Positions 22,755 through 31,342 of a DNA stretch of 43,642 bases are shown here, piece by piece (position 1 is the stretch's first letter; every line of letters begins with the position of its first letter). Below the pieces are notes generated by a model. It ran no database searches. It saw only the letters and a program-made list of their open reading frames with translations, and was not told where the DNA came from. The DNA is from a virus: positions 1 through 43,642 of the IMG/VR virus record IMGVR_UViG_3300020202_000119; one strand, given 5' to 3'. The position numbers and the translations under genes were made by a program.

Positions 22755-23972
22755 ATGGCCAAGAAAAAAAAGAAAGTTGTACAAACGCAAGCGCAACCAA
22801 AGGCACCAAATAAGCCTGCTCAACCATCTAAGGCTAGCGCTGGAAGGCCAGGGGTTGAGGTTGAGAAAAAGCCTATTGATTTCTCACCTGCTGGCATTCT
22901 GTCGCAGTATGAGCAGAAGCAAAAGGAGGCCAATGCAGCCAATGAAAAGCGCTACGCCGAAGGACTGGCTGGATACGATGCGCTAATCAATCAGCAGGCC
23001 GCGGCCAATCAGGCTGCGCAAGCTGGTTATCAGCAACGCTACGGAGACTACATCAGCGCGTTAAAGGCGCAACAACAGGCTGGCCAGGGAATTATCGGCG
23101 GATATCAAGGCCGCTATGATGATTATCAAAAAGCCTTGGCTGCAGCACAAGCGGCTGGAAATGACATCGTCGGTGGCTATCAGAGCCGATACGATACTGG
23201 CATGCGGAATCTCGAGGGTGCTGGCGTACAGGAAGCCGCTGACATCAATGCTGCCGCTTCGGCCAACTCAAGCAACGTTCTAAATTCGCTGAGAGACTCA
23301 GGGCTTGCGGGCACAACTATCCTGCCAACACTGCGCGCAGGAGTAGAGCGCAATCGCATTGCAGAGCAGGCGAGACTCAATGAGCGGCTGCGACAAGAAC
23401 GCGCAGCAGCACACGCCAACTTATCCGCGGATGTTCTTGGCGCGAAATCCGGTCAACAGGCTGTTGGCTTATCAGGCGCTCAAACGTTAGCTGGATTGAG
23501 ATCTGATGCTCTCGGTGAGCAGGCTCGGCAGCAGATAATCGGACTGCAAGGCGCGCAGAATACGGCTGGGCTGAAAGCTGACGAACTGATTGCTGCTAAC
23601 GCAGGACAGGCTGCTCAGTCAGCTCTGGGTGTTGGCAAGCTCGGATTCCTTGAACGCAGAACAGACCAGGCGCCAGATGTGGGTCTATATGCAAGTATGA
23701 TGCAGAATATGGGATCTGGTGGTCTCTATGGCGCACCGACTCAGACAGGTGCGCCGCCAGGACTTTCGCCATCGGGAACTATTCCAAGTCTGACGCCGGC
23801 TACCCCTGCTGCTCCAAAACCAAAAAATGATTCGATGGATGATCTCATGGGAAAATACAAGGCGTATGTGGCTGAGTTTCAGCGCACCAATTATTCTGGG
23901 GTCTCTGGTACTCCAGGGCGCATGATGACGCTTGATGAGTTCAAGTACAATCGTCCGATGAAGTATTCATAA
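22755..23972 (+). CDS. Ejection-type internal virion protein, 405 aa
   Basis: The product starts with a Lys/Gln/Pro-rich tail (MAKKKKKVVQTQ) and is then Ala/Gln/Gly-rich helix throughout, with imperfect repeats containing GYQxRYxDY (about 90-145). The C-terminal part is Pro-rich, then ends MMTLDEFKYNRPMKYS. Composition and position before the very large protein resemble internal proteins that are ejected with the DNA to form a conduit (as gp14/gp15 of T7-like phages). No sequence family is assigned. Confidence 0.6.
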   Translation: MAKKKKKVVQTQAQPKAPNKPAQPSKASAGRPGVEVEKKPIDFSPAGILSQYEQKQKEANAANEKRYAEGLAGYDALINQQAAANQAAQAGYQQRYGDYISALKAQQQAGQGIIGGYQGRYDDYQKALAAAQAAGNDIVGGYQSRYDTGMRNLEGAGVQEAADINAAASANSSNVLNSLRDSGLAGTTILPTLRAGVERNRIAEQARLNERLRQERAAAHANLSADVLGAKSGQQAVGLSGAQTLAGLRSDALGEQARQQIIGLQGAQNTAGLKADELIAANAGQAAQSALGVGKLGFLERRTDQAPDVGLYASMMQNMGSGGLYGAPTQTGAPPGLSPSGTIPSLTPATPAAPKPKNDSMDDLMGKYKAYVAEFQRTNYSGVSGTPGRMMTLDEFKYNRPMKYS

Positions 23973-23981
23973 GGGGTAGCC

Positions 23982-25148
23982 ATGGCGATAAACGTTAGCT
24001 ACGAACCGATAGCTGCAATAGGCGCTGGATCTTATGGTGCTGGTTACGGCCAGTACGCCCAACGCATTGCTGCTCAGCAACAAGAAGAACGTATGCTGCA
24101 GCAGAGACTAGCGGCAGAGGCTGCTCGACAGCAGGCGGAAATAATTGCGAACCAACAAGCGCAAGCAGCGCAAATACAGGCGCAGAAAGAACGCGACTTT
24201 TTCAACGCCAAGGCGCAGGCTCTTCGCGATCGCTTCATGGCTGGCCAAGATCTGCTAGAAAAGGAGAGTGCGCTTAAAGACGCACTGGCCTTGCAAGAAG
24301 CGCGCTATGGGCTCGAGGATAAGCAGATACAGAAGCGCTTCGATTTGGGGCAAGAGGAGCTCTCGCAGCAGGAACAGCGACGCATTGCTCAGGCTCAGAA
24401 AGAAAGATTCGCATTGGATGAAGCATTCAGAAATCAAGACATCGACGAGGACACCTATCGCAAGGGGATAGAAATTCATGCCGCGAAGAGCGCAGGCTTA
24501 CCATGGCAGGCGGTGTTTGAAAAACCTGGGCGTCAAACAATCAGATATGATGAGGATCGTGGGATTGCTGAGGTAATCGACGAGAAAGGCAATGTTTTAG
24601 ATTTCAAGCCGTATGAGCGGCCAGGGGTCGTCTATGGATCAGAGGTTGATCCTGAGACGCACGCAGTATGGGGCTTGGACAGAAAAGGGCAACGTATTAA
24701 ACAGCTGGCGCCAGGGGCCAAACAACAACAGTCCTATCAGCCGGAGCTTCTAACTAAGCTGACAAAAGATGCATACGATATCTTGAAAACAAAACAGGAC
24801 GACGAAGAAGTTCCTCCCTCTGAAGATCAGGTAAGGACATGGGTCAAGAATCAACTAAAATTCATGGACGATCTAAATGCATCCAGAAGACAGCTGTCAA
24901 GTCTGCCTCCACCAGAAACATACAAACTCCCTGAACCTGCAGCTTGGCCGGCGCCAGTTCAGCAGGCTGCGTTCAAGGCCATGGATGAAGCTCGTGAACG
25001 AGGAGTAACCGGGCCAGAGGATCTTGATAAAATTGGTTTTGCTGCAGCGAATGCAGCTATGCCTACAGTGGGGTCTATTCAGGAAGCGATGAGCCTTCCA
25101 CCAGGTACGGTTTTCAGGACTCCAGATGGACGAGTCAAGGTGCGATAA
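23982..25148 (+). CDS. Ejection-type coiled-coil internal virion protein, 388 aa
   Basis: Starts behind AAGGGG (ATG 23982). The N-terminus has a Gly/Tyr-rich patch (GAGSYGAGYGQY), then a long Gln/Glu/Arg coiled coil (about 25-165, QQEERMLQQRLAAEAARQQ), then a mixed domain with DEKGNVLDFKPYERPG and a Pro-rich C-terminus. It overlaps the next gene by one base (TAATG). Together with the flanking genes it would form the ejected core of a short-tailed phage (inference from order). Confidence 0.6.
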   Translation: MAINVSYEPIAAIGAGSYGAGYGQYAQRIAAQQQEERMLQQRLAAEAARQQAEIIANQQAQAAQIQAQKERDFFNAKAQALRDRFMAGQDLLEKESALKDALALQEARYGLEDKQIQKRFDLGQEELSQQEQRRIAQAQKERFALDEAFRNQDIDEDTYRKGIEIHAAKSAGLPWQAVFEKPGRQTIRYDEDRGIAEVIDEKGNVLDFKPYERPGVVYGSEVDPETHAVWGLDRKGQRIKQLAPGAKQQQSYQPELLTKLTKDAYDILKTKQDDEEVPPSEDQVRTWVKNQLKFMDDLNASRRQLSSLPPPETYKLPEPAAWPAPVQQAAFKAMDEARERGVTGPEDLDKIGFAAANAAMPTVGSIQEAMSLPPGTVFRTPDGRVKVR

Positions 25149-28100
25149 TGCCTGACGAGTTTGACATTTTTCAAGATTATATACCAACAAATTCGGCGGA
25201 TCCATTTGATCAGTTCGAGGATTACGTTCCATCAATATCAAATCAAGCAGCTTTAGATGCAGAAGCAGATGACCTCAAGCGCATTGGCCAAGAAGAGTTT
25301 CAGAGACGTAGGGGTGAATATCTTTCAGGATTCGGTTTGTCTAATGAAGAAGTTCCTGTCGGTCAGTTAAAGAGCAAAATCGCAGAACAGACAGCCGCTT
25401 ATCGGATTGGGAAACTTCCAAGTGCTATAAGGCCAATAGCTGCCGGTGTCGCCAATATAGGCGGGAGTATAAAAAGTCTTGTTGAACGTGGTGGCGAGAT
25501 GGCTGGGGTTCTGCCAAGCGGTATTGCAGATCAAGAGAACAGGCTGATTGGCGCCGTTAGTGAAGGGGCGAAGAAGTCGTACCAGGATACATTCTACGGT
25601 CCTGATGTTGGATCATTCAGTGAAGGGCTCGTTAGTGGGATAGGCAAGATGGCCATGGCCGGAGCAACCGGAGGCATCGGGCTTGCCGCTTTAGGTGCAG
25701 ATGCTGCTAATCAGGCTGCAACAGCAGCTGAAGACTTTAGAGATCCAACATCAGGACAGGGTTTGTCTGACGGCGCCAAAGCTGCATACATTGCAGGTAC
25801 TGCAGCGATTACAACATTGACTGGTCATCTGTTGAAGAAAGTGGCTGGCTTTGCTGGCGGCTCAGGTGGAGCAGGCGTAACAAAGAACGCGTTTGTGAAA
25901 GCTCTGAAGCATGTTGGAGAGACGGGCGGTGTGCTGGCGGCTCAAGCGCTTGCGACTCAGGAGCTGGCCAAAGATGTCGGGCTGGATGATAAACCTTGGA
26001 GTTTGGAAGAGGCCGGAAAGCTCATCGCACATTCGATGATCGAGGCTCCATTCTTTGTAGCTGGTGGCGCACTGACAAATAAAGCGCTTGGGTTAATGGT
26101 CAAAAAACCGGAAGCAGCCGCAGCCTTGGCCCAGACAAAAGAACCAAGCCGCAGCCTGTGGCAGAAATTTGGTCTCGACAAGCTTGTAGGCGAGAGAGTT
26201 AGCGCAAAAGAGAGAGCTGAGTTCGCCGAAGAGATTCGAAAGAACATGAATCGCCCTCAGATCTCTGAGGATCAAGTGCAAGAACGATCTGACTTCGGCG
26301 GATTCAAGAAAGCAAAATTAACAGAGCTACCAGAATCAAAAATGCCTGAAATTGAAGGGGCGCAGATTAAATCATTGAAAGAGGTGGCTGGTCCAAAAAC
26401 AATTGATGAGATGTCTATCGTTGAACTAAAGGACGAACTTTTTAAAAGTCCTGTTCAGGGGATGCCGCTAAAAAATAAAAGGGCTTACGAAGAGGCGCGA
26501 CGGAACGTGCCTGAAGCAGAGCACGTCATACTCGATGGCGACGGATTAAAGTCGATCAATGATACTTTCGGTCACGAAGCTGGTGACAAACTGTTAAGCG
26601 CAATAGGGACAGCATTAAAGAACTCTGGCTTGGAATCCTATCATATCAGTGGCGATGAGTTCTCGGTAATACCAAGATCCAAGGCTGACATTCAAAAATT
26701 AGAGATGGTTCAAAAGGCACTACAGGACACCGTTTTGACTTACAAACTTCCTGATGGTACTATTTATGAACACAAGGGGGTTGGATTCAGCTATGGAACA
26801 GGAACAGACTCAGTCTCCGCAGAGCGAGCCCTCCAAGCCAACAAAGTCCAAAGGGAAGAAGCTGGCCTCCGACCAAAAAGAGGGGCTCAGCTTACACGAG
26901 TGGTTCAAGAGCCTTCCACCGGGGGGCGAGTTGACAATAACCCTCCCGGCCAGCCTGCAAGCGAAGTCATAACAGAGCCGATCCAAACAAAGAAACCGAT
27001 TCAAACATTGGGAAGCATGGGTGGCGGTGAAGTCGAAGCTCATGCTTTTGATTTTTCTGCAGGTCCCAGCAGAGGCGAATCTGCAGTCAAGAGGTGGTTA
27101 AAACGCAACTTTATTGGCGACTTACCAAAAGAAGTTTTCGAAAGAAATTTACGGAGAGAGGGCGCTCACGACGCGGCCGCTACAGAAACGGCAGTGGCCG
27201 TCAAGAAATTTGGCCAAGCTGTGCGTGAATCTTTCGGAACAAAGGAGCTAAATCCGGAACAGCAGGTTGCAGTCAATAACGTATTGCAGGGCGCCAAGCC
27301 AATTGAGTCTCTACCTCAGCCACTACGTGAAGTCGTCTCTGAGATGCGCAGCAATATTACGGCATTGTCGAGAGAGTTGATACGTTCTGGCGCCGTACAA
27401 GGCGACCTTGCTGCAGTTGTCGAAAAAAATGCAGATACCTATTTACATCGAAACTACCGGGTTTTTACGGAAAAAGACTGGATGAAAAAGATTGCGCCAG
27501 AGGAGAAGAACAGAGCTCTGTCAGCGTTGAGAGCTGAAATGAAAGGTGCGCCAGAGGCTGAGATCCAAGGCGCATTAAACCGCCTCTTAGATCCCCAAGC
27601 AGATAGTCCACTTGGTTTTCTGGCCAAACACAAAAATCTTGGCGGTAAGGATCTATCCATTCTCAAGCATCGACAAGATCTTCCGATGTGGCTGCGACGA
27701 CTGTGGGGCGAGGAAACAGATCCAGTTAAAAATTACGTTCGTACAGTCACGAAGCAATCAAACCTCATAGAGAATCATAAATTCCTGTCAGATGTTAAGC
27801 GGGAAGGTCTTGGTAAATATTTGTTCGAGAAACCGACCGGAGATAATTACGTACGAATAGAACACAAGGGCGACTGGTCTTACTCTCCGCTGGCTGGACT
27901 ATACACCACGAAGCCAATTGCCGAGGCGCTTGGCAGGGTCGGTGAGATAACGTCTGGAAATAATCCCATATGGAATGCGTATCTCCATGGCGTGGCTATA
28001 TCGAAACAGGCGAAGACCGTACTCAATGTTCCGATGGGAGACATCAGGAATTTTCTAGGGAATATTGGGTTTGAAGTCGCGAGTGGACGCATACTGTCAA

Positions 28101-29584
28101 CAAAAGGTTTGAAGGAAGCCATCAAGGGGACGTATGATTCTGCCTTGGCTAATGATACTGTAGCAACCAAGCTGGTGATCAAGCTGCAGAAGCTTAGAGT
28201 TCTTGACGGTGGCGTTGAGGCTGGTGAAATTGTAGCCTCCTTGAGGGATGCCAACAAACAACAGATCGATATCGCTGAGATTTTGATGCCGGGTAGAGGT
28301 GTTGGTAAAGGGATCAAAAAAGTACTCAACACGTCATCTAAGCTATATCAGGCGGTTGATAATTTCTGGAAGATTCGCGCTTTTGAGGTCGAAAAGGCAC
28401 GCTATCAAAAGGCGTATCCGGAATGGTCTGCGGATAAAGTTGAATCGAAGGCCGCGGAGATTGTTAGAAATACACTGCCGTCATATTCAATGTTGCCAGA
28501 AATAATAAGGTCTATGCGAAAAATTCCATTGACCGGAACATTCGTATCATTCCCGGCTGAAGTCGTTCGCACAGCTGTACAGACCGCGAAATTGGCAAAG
28601 GCTGAAATGGCCGATCCGAGAACGGCATCCATTGGTTCTCAGCGTGTCGCTGGGATGCTGGCTGCAGCATTGATTCCGGCGGGGATAGCGGCGACATCAC
28701 GATATCTGTCTGGGGTAGACAAGGACGACGATACAGATCTTAGACGGTTCGTGGCCCCATGGATTAAGAACTCAACGATTGTTTGGTTGGGCAAAAATGA
28801 AGACGGAACTCCAAGCTTTGTTGATGCAAGTTACATGGACTCTCACAAGTATTTGCGAGATCCAATCATAGCCATGCTGTCTGGAAGGGATGTTTCCGAG
28901 GGAATTGAATCTGCTGTGTCAGAGGCAATGTCTCCGTGGCTACAAGAGAACATGCTTGCATCAGCGATTCTGGATGTGGCCAGAAATAAGCGCGGGACGA
29001 CCGGCCGGCCTATTTACAACGAGCAAGCACCGGTCACCCATATCGTAGGTGCATCAGTGAAGCGGGTGTGGGAAGCGTTAGAGCCAGGTGCTATGACTCA
29101 AGGCAGGCGAATTAAGATGGGACTGACGGGTGAGATAGAAGATACTGGTCGCAAATATGATCCAGAGCAAGAGATCGCAGCCATGTTTACCGGCTCACGC
29201 ATTCAGTCTGTAGACATAGAGCAGAGTCTGTTTTTCAAGGGTGTGTCGTACGCAAAAGATAAAACTGAAGCTCAACAGATTCTACGTAGCAAGCTGGCCA
29301 GCAAGGGCGCCGTAACTCCACAAGAAATCTTGTACGCCAAATCACTGACAGAACGTGCCCGCGAGGAGCTGTTCAAAGAGCTGTCTGAAGACCTCCAGGC
29401 GGCAATAAGACTCGGAGTCACGCGGGATAGGATATCAAAAAAACTGAAGGAAGCTGGACTTTCTAAGGAAGAGATAGCCAGACTGTTTAAATCAAATTAT
29501 CGAGAATACGTGCCAAGAGAGCAAGAGTTTAAAGCGAAGATCAAACGGAGCAAAGCAGAGCCACATCCAGTTCTACCGTTCTAA
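25148..29584 (+). CDS. Very large ejection-type protein with an embedded GGDEF-like domain, 1478 aa
   Basis: Size, position and hydrophobic Ala/Gly-rich stretches (about 155-205 and 215-330) fit a DNA-ejection conduit protein. Residues 459-575 are a GGDEF-type cyclase fold: ILDGDGLKSINDTFGHEAGD (461-480) with metal-binding Asp 463, then SGDEF (501-505) in place of GGDEF, then GVGFSYGTG and a closing AERALQANK. The inhibitory RxxD site before the signature is absent. The rest (about 600-1478) is mostly helical, resembling large polyvalent phage proteins, with further hydrophobic segments near 1165-1190. The start shares a base with the previous stop. Confidence 0.75.
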   Translation: MPDEFDIFQDYIPTNSADPFDQFEDYVPSISNQAALDAEADDLKRIGQEEFQRRRGEYLSGFGLSNEEVPVGQLKSKIAEQTAAYRIGKLPSAIRPIAAGVANIGGSIKSLVERGGEMAGVLPSGIADQENRLIGAVSEGAKKSYQDTFYGPDVGSFSEGLVSGIGKMAMAGATGGIGLAALGADAANQAATAAEDFRDPTSGQGLSDGAKAAYIAGTAAITTLTGHLLKKVAGFAGGSGGAGVTKNAFVKALKHVGETGGVLAAQALATQELAKDVGLDDKPWSLEEAGKLIAHSMIEAPFFVAGGALTNKALGLMVKKPEAAAALAQTKEPSRSLWQKFGLDKLVGERVSAKERAEFAEEIRKNMNRPQISEDQVQERSDFGGFKKAKLTELPESKMPEIEGAQIKSLKEVAGPKTIDEMSIVELKDELFKSPVQGMPLKNKRAYEEARRNVPEAEHVILDGDGLKSINDTFGHEAGDKLLSAIGTALKNSGLESYHISGDEFSVIPRSKADIQKLEMVQKALQDTVLTYKLPDGTIYEHKGVGFSYGTGTDSVSAERALQANKVQREEAGLRPKRGAQLTRVVQEPSTGGRVDNNPPGQPASEVITEPIQTKKPIQTLGSMGGGEVEAHAFDFSAGPSRGESAVKRWLKRNFIGDLPKEVFERNLRREGAHDAAATETAVAVKKFGQAVRESFGTKELNPEQQVAVNNVLQGAKPIESLPQPLREVVSEMRSNITALSRELIRSGAVQGDLAAVVEKNADTYLHRNYRVFTEKDWMKKIAPEEKNRALSALRAEMKGAPEAEIQGALNRLLDPQADSPLGFLAKHKNLGGKDLSILKHRQDLPMWLRRLWGEETDPVKNYVRTVTKQSNLIENHKFLSDVKREGLGKYLFEKPTGDNYVRIEHKGDWSYSPLAGLYTTKPIAEALGRVGEITSGNNPIWNAYLHGVAISKQAKTVLNVPMGDIRNFLGNIGFEVASGRILSTKGLKEAIKGTYDSALANDTVATKLVIKLQKLRVLDGGVEAGEIVASLRDANKQQIDIAEILMPGRGVGKGIKKVLNTSSKLYQAVDNFWKIRAFEVEKARYQKAYPEWSADKVESKAAEIVRNTLPSYSMLPEIIRSMRKIPLTGTFVSFPAEVVRTAVQTAKLAKAEMADPRTASIGSQRVAGMLAAALIPAGIAATSRYLSGVDKDDDTDLRRFVAPWIKNSTIVWLGKNEDGTPSFVDASYMDSHKYLRDPIIAMLSGRDVSEGIESAVSEAMSPWLQENMLASAILDVARNKRGTTGRPIYNEQAPVTHIVGASVKRVWEALEPGAMTQGRRIKMGLTGEIEDTGRKYDPEQEIAAMFTGSRIQSVDIEQSLFFKGVSYAKDKTEAQQILRSKLASKGAVTPQEILYAKSLTERAREELFKELSEDLQAAIRLGVTRDRISKKLKEAGLSKEEIARLFKSNYREYVPREQEFKAKIKRSKAEPHPVLPF

Positions 29585-29992
29585 AGCCGAAAAAACAAAA
29601 TGCCCGGTAGATTTAAGTCTGTTTACTCTTTCGCATTCGTAAACATTTTTGATGTACTTGTTGAAGTAGCGGCCGTTAGAAGAGGCGCTTAAAATCCCAT
29701 TGTAAATATCTTCAGGAACCTCGTAGTATCTGTAAATATTCCCGTCCTTGAATTTAACGTATAGCAGCCCCCTACTGCCATCATATCCGATGCAATCGAT
29801 AAAGGTCGACGACACCTTCTTCATTTCAATTGGAGGAGGTTTCATCGCCTCATAATAATTTTCGACTGGATCGTGAGGCCTCCCGTACATTAGATCTGGG
29901 TTTGAATTTATGGATAAATATGCAACCCCTAGGATAATGAGTAATGTGACGCCATAGTCCGCAAACAGGTAATTGAATATTCTCTTTATCAT
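29573..29992 (-). CDS. Membrane-anchored KTSC-domain protein, 139 aa
   Basis: Starts at ATG 29992 behind AGGAGAG. The N-terminal helix (about 14-30, VTLLIILGVAYLSINS) anchors it in the membrane. The C-terminal half is a KTSC domain: SSTFIDCIGYDGSRGLLYVK, then IYRYYEVPEDIYNGIL and GRYFNKYIK. KTSC domains are small phage/bacterial modules of unclear function, sometimes linked to nucleic-acid enzymes. The gene converges on the large ejection-protein gene and overlaps its last 12 bases. It lies beside attP, where lysogenic conversion genes are common; exclusion or surface change is possible (inference). Confidence 0.7.
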   Translation of the reverse strand: MIKRIFNYLFADYGVTLLIILGVAYLSINSNPDLMYGRPHDPVENYYEAMKPPPIEMKKVSSTFIDCIGYDGSRGLLYVKFKDGNIYRYYEVPEDIYNGILSASSNGRYFNKYIKNVYECERVNRLKSTGHFVFSALER

Positions 29993-30041
29993 GCATCTCT
30001 CCTAAATTTAATATATACCACGGACATAGATCGGTTATGGG

Positions 30042-30060
30042 ACTGTCACATACTGTCACA
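30042..30060. repeat. Tandem ACTGTCACA sites, candidate integrase arm sites
   Basis: ACTGTCACA occurs at 30042-30050 and 30052-30060, exactly one helical turn apart, and again at 30270-30278 on the other side of the tRNA-like core. Repeats on both sides of a core are the layout of arm-type integrase binding sites in attP. Confidence 0.55.
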
Positions 30061-30097
30061 GGAAATTCTATAAGTCGTTTAATACCAATACACTTTC

Positions 30098-30140
30098 AGG
30101 GATTATGAGTCCCTTGCTCTCACCGCTGAGCTACGGGCCT
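30098..30140 (-). other. attP core: 5' half of a tRNA gene with CAT anticodon
   Basis: On the minus strand the bases read as the 5' half of a tRNA: acceptor strand AGGCCCG, TA, D-arm GCTC-AGCGGTGA-GAGC, then anticodon stem-loop AGGGA-CTCATAA-TCCCT. Sequence then diverges and no variable loop, T-arm or 3' acceptor strand follows, so this is not a functional tRNA gene. Next to an integrase gene, it is best read as the attP core matching a host tRNA-Met (or CAT tRNA-Ile). A 9-bp direct repeat AAGTCGTTT (30072-30080 and 30142-30150) brackets it. Confidence 0.75.
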
Positions 30141-31342
30141 GAAGTCGTTTTAGACGCACTGTTTAAATTGTAACTTATTTCATATATTGAACTTGCGCTA
30201 ATATCTTCTTTTGCACAATTTATGGGGCTATGTGTTGAAATATGCTTAAATTTACCAAGCTTGCCACAAACTGTCACATGATCTTGGACTGGGCGACGGT
30301 GCTTCTCGTGTGTTTTCTCGGCCCTCTTTAACACCTCTGCAGCCCTCAAATACCGCTCTGTGATAGCAGTGGTAGAATGTCCCAACTTGGTTTTAACCTG
30401 CCACAGACTATATCCATCTGCCAGATCCCAACAGGCTCTAGCATGCCTGAGGTAGTGTGGGGTAAACACCTTTACATTGGCATCTCTGGCAGCTTTCTTA
30501 AAAGCTTTGCGCACCATTGAATATGTCCAAGCTTTACCATCTTCTCTCGGACACAGATATTCATTGTCCTTATTTCTCTTGGCAGCTTCAATTGTCCACG
30601 GCTCTGCATCGATCATCAGGCGCTTTCCAGGTTTGACCACTTTTGTCCAGACGCGACGATCTATATCTATTTCAGAAACTTTTGCCCGCAAAAGCTCATC
30701 AATACGCGCTCCAGTCTCGGAGAGAACTTCAATCAGTAGTCCAAAACATGGCCTACTCCACGCAGCATCTGCAAACTTGCAAAAGTCAATCCAGTGTAAA
30801 AGCCGCAGCGGTGGCTCAATCTCCTTTATCTTTGATACATCATTGGCTGGATTGCTATGACAATAATCTGGCACACACCATTTGAAAAAAGTTCGGATGT
30901 GTGCCAAGCATTTATTTGCGGTGCGCGGCTTTGTTGGCCTTCCGGCTGAGTCTTCTCTTTTTTTATCGATCATGGCTTTGCGATGCTCTTGCCAGGCCAT
31001 GATATGCCGCCTAGTAATCTGATAAACAGGGAGATCGCCGACGACATCTTTTAAAACGCGAAGGCTCGCACAACTGGCCCGGATATGATCTGGAGTCAGG
31101 CAGAGCGTGCGCATGTGCTCCTCATATTCGGCGATGGCTTTTGAGAGCACGACCTCTTTTGTTGACGGCTCAAACGACAAGCCAAATTTAGAACGATTCT
31201 TTTCGGCCAGTAAATCCAAATATACCTTTTGAGCCTCGAGCTGCGTTCCCCTCAAATGAGAGTGAATGCGTCGATTGGGCATCCGAAGCTCTATCTTCCA
31301 CAAAAAAATGTCACCGGAAATCTTATAGAGTTTTCTCAGCAT
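30131..31342 (-). CDS. int: Tyrosine-family integrase, 403 aa
   Basis: The enzyme recombines attP with the host attB. Core-binding part: about 65-175. Catalytic part: Arg 213 (TGARIDEL), Lys 237 or 240 (VKPGKR), His 296 and Arg 299 (HYLRH), His 322 (LGHSTT) and nucleophile Tyr 331 (ITERYL). All key residues are present. About 55 residues follow the usual end, a non-conserved tail. The final Gly-Pro-stop are encoded by the tRNA-derived attP core. The start overlaps the repressor gene by 20 bases; ATG 31342 has no strong ribosome site, and a start at residue 21 is possible. Confidence 0.92.
   Translation of the reverse strand: MLRKLYKISGDIFLWKIELRMPNRRIHSHLRGTQLEAQKVYLDLLAEKNRSKFGLSFEPSTKEVVLSKAIAEYEEHMRTLCLTPDHIRASCASLRVLKDVVGDLPVYQITRRHIMAWQEHRKAMIDKKREDSAGRPTKPRTANKCLAHIRTFFKWCVPDYCHSNPANDVSKIKEIEPPLRLLHWIDFCKFADAAWSRPCFGLLIEVLSETGARIDELLRAKVSEIDIDRRVWTKVVKPGKRLMIDAEPWTIEAAKRNKDNEYLCPREDGKAWTYSMVRKAFKKAARDANVKVFTPHYLRHARACWDLADGYSLWQVKTKLGHSTTAITERYLRAAEVLKRAEKTHEKHRRPVQDHVTVCGKLGKFKHISTHSPINCAKEDISASSIYEISYNLNSASKTTSGP

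Noticed and set aside
26793-26972. Nested 59-aa frame (MEQEQTQSPQ...) inside the large ejection-protein gene
   Set aside because: It looks protein-like at its end (LSLHEWFKSLPPG), but has only a distant ribosome site and coincides with the low-complexity linker after the GGDEF-like domain; kept as possible but unsupported.
30098-30140. Functional tRNA-Met gene
   Set aside because: Variable loop, T-arm and 3' acceptor strand are missing; only the 5' half is present.
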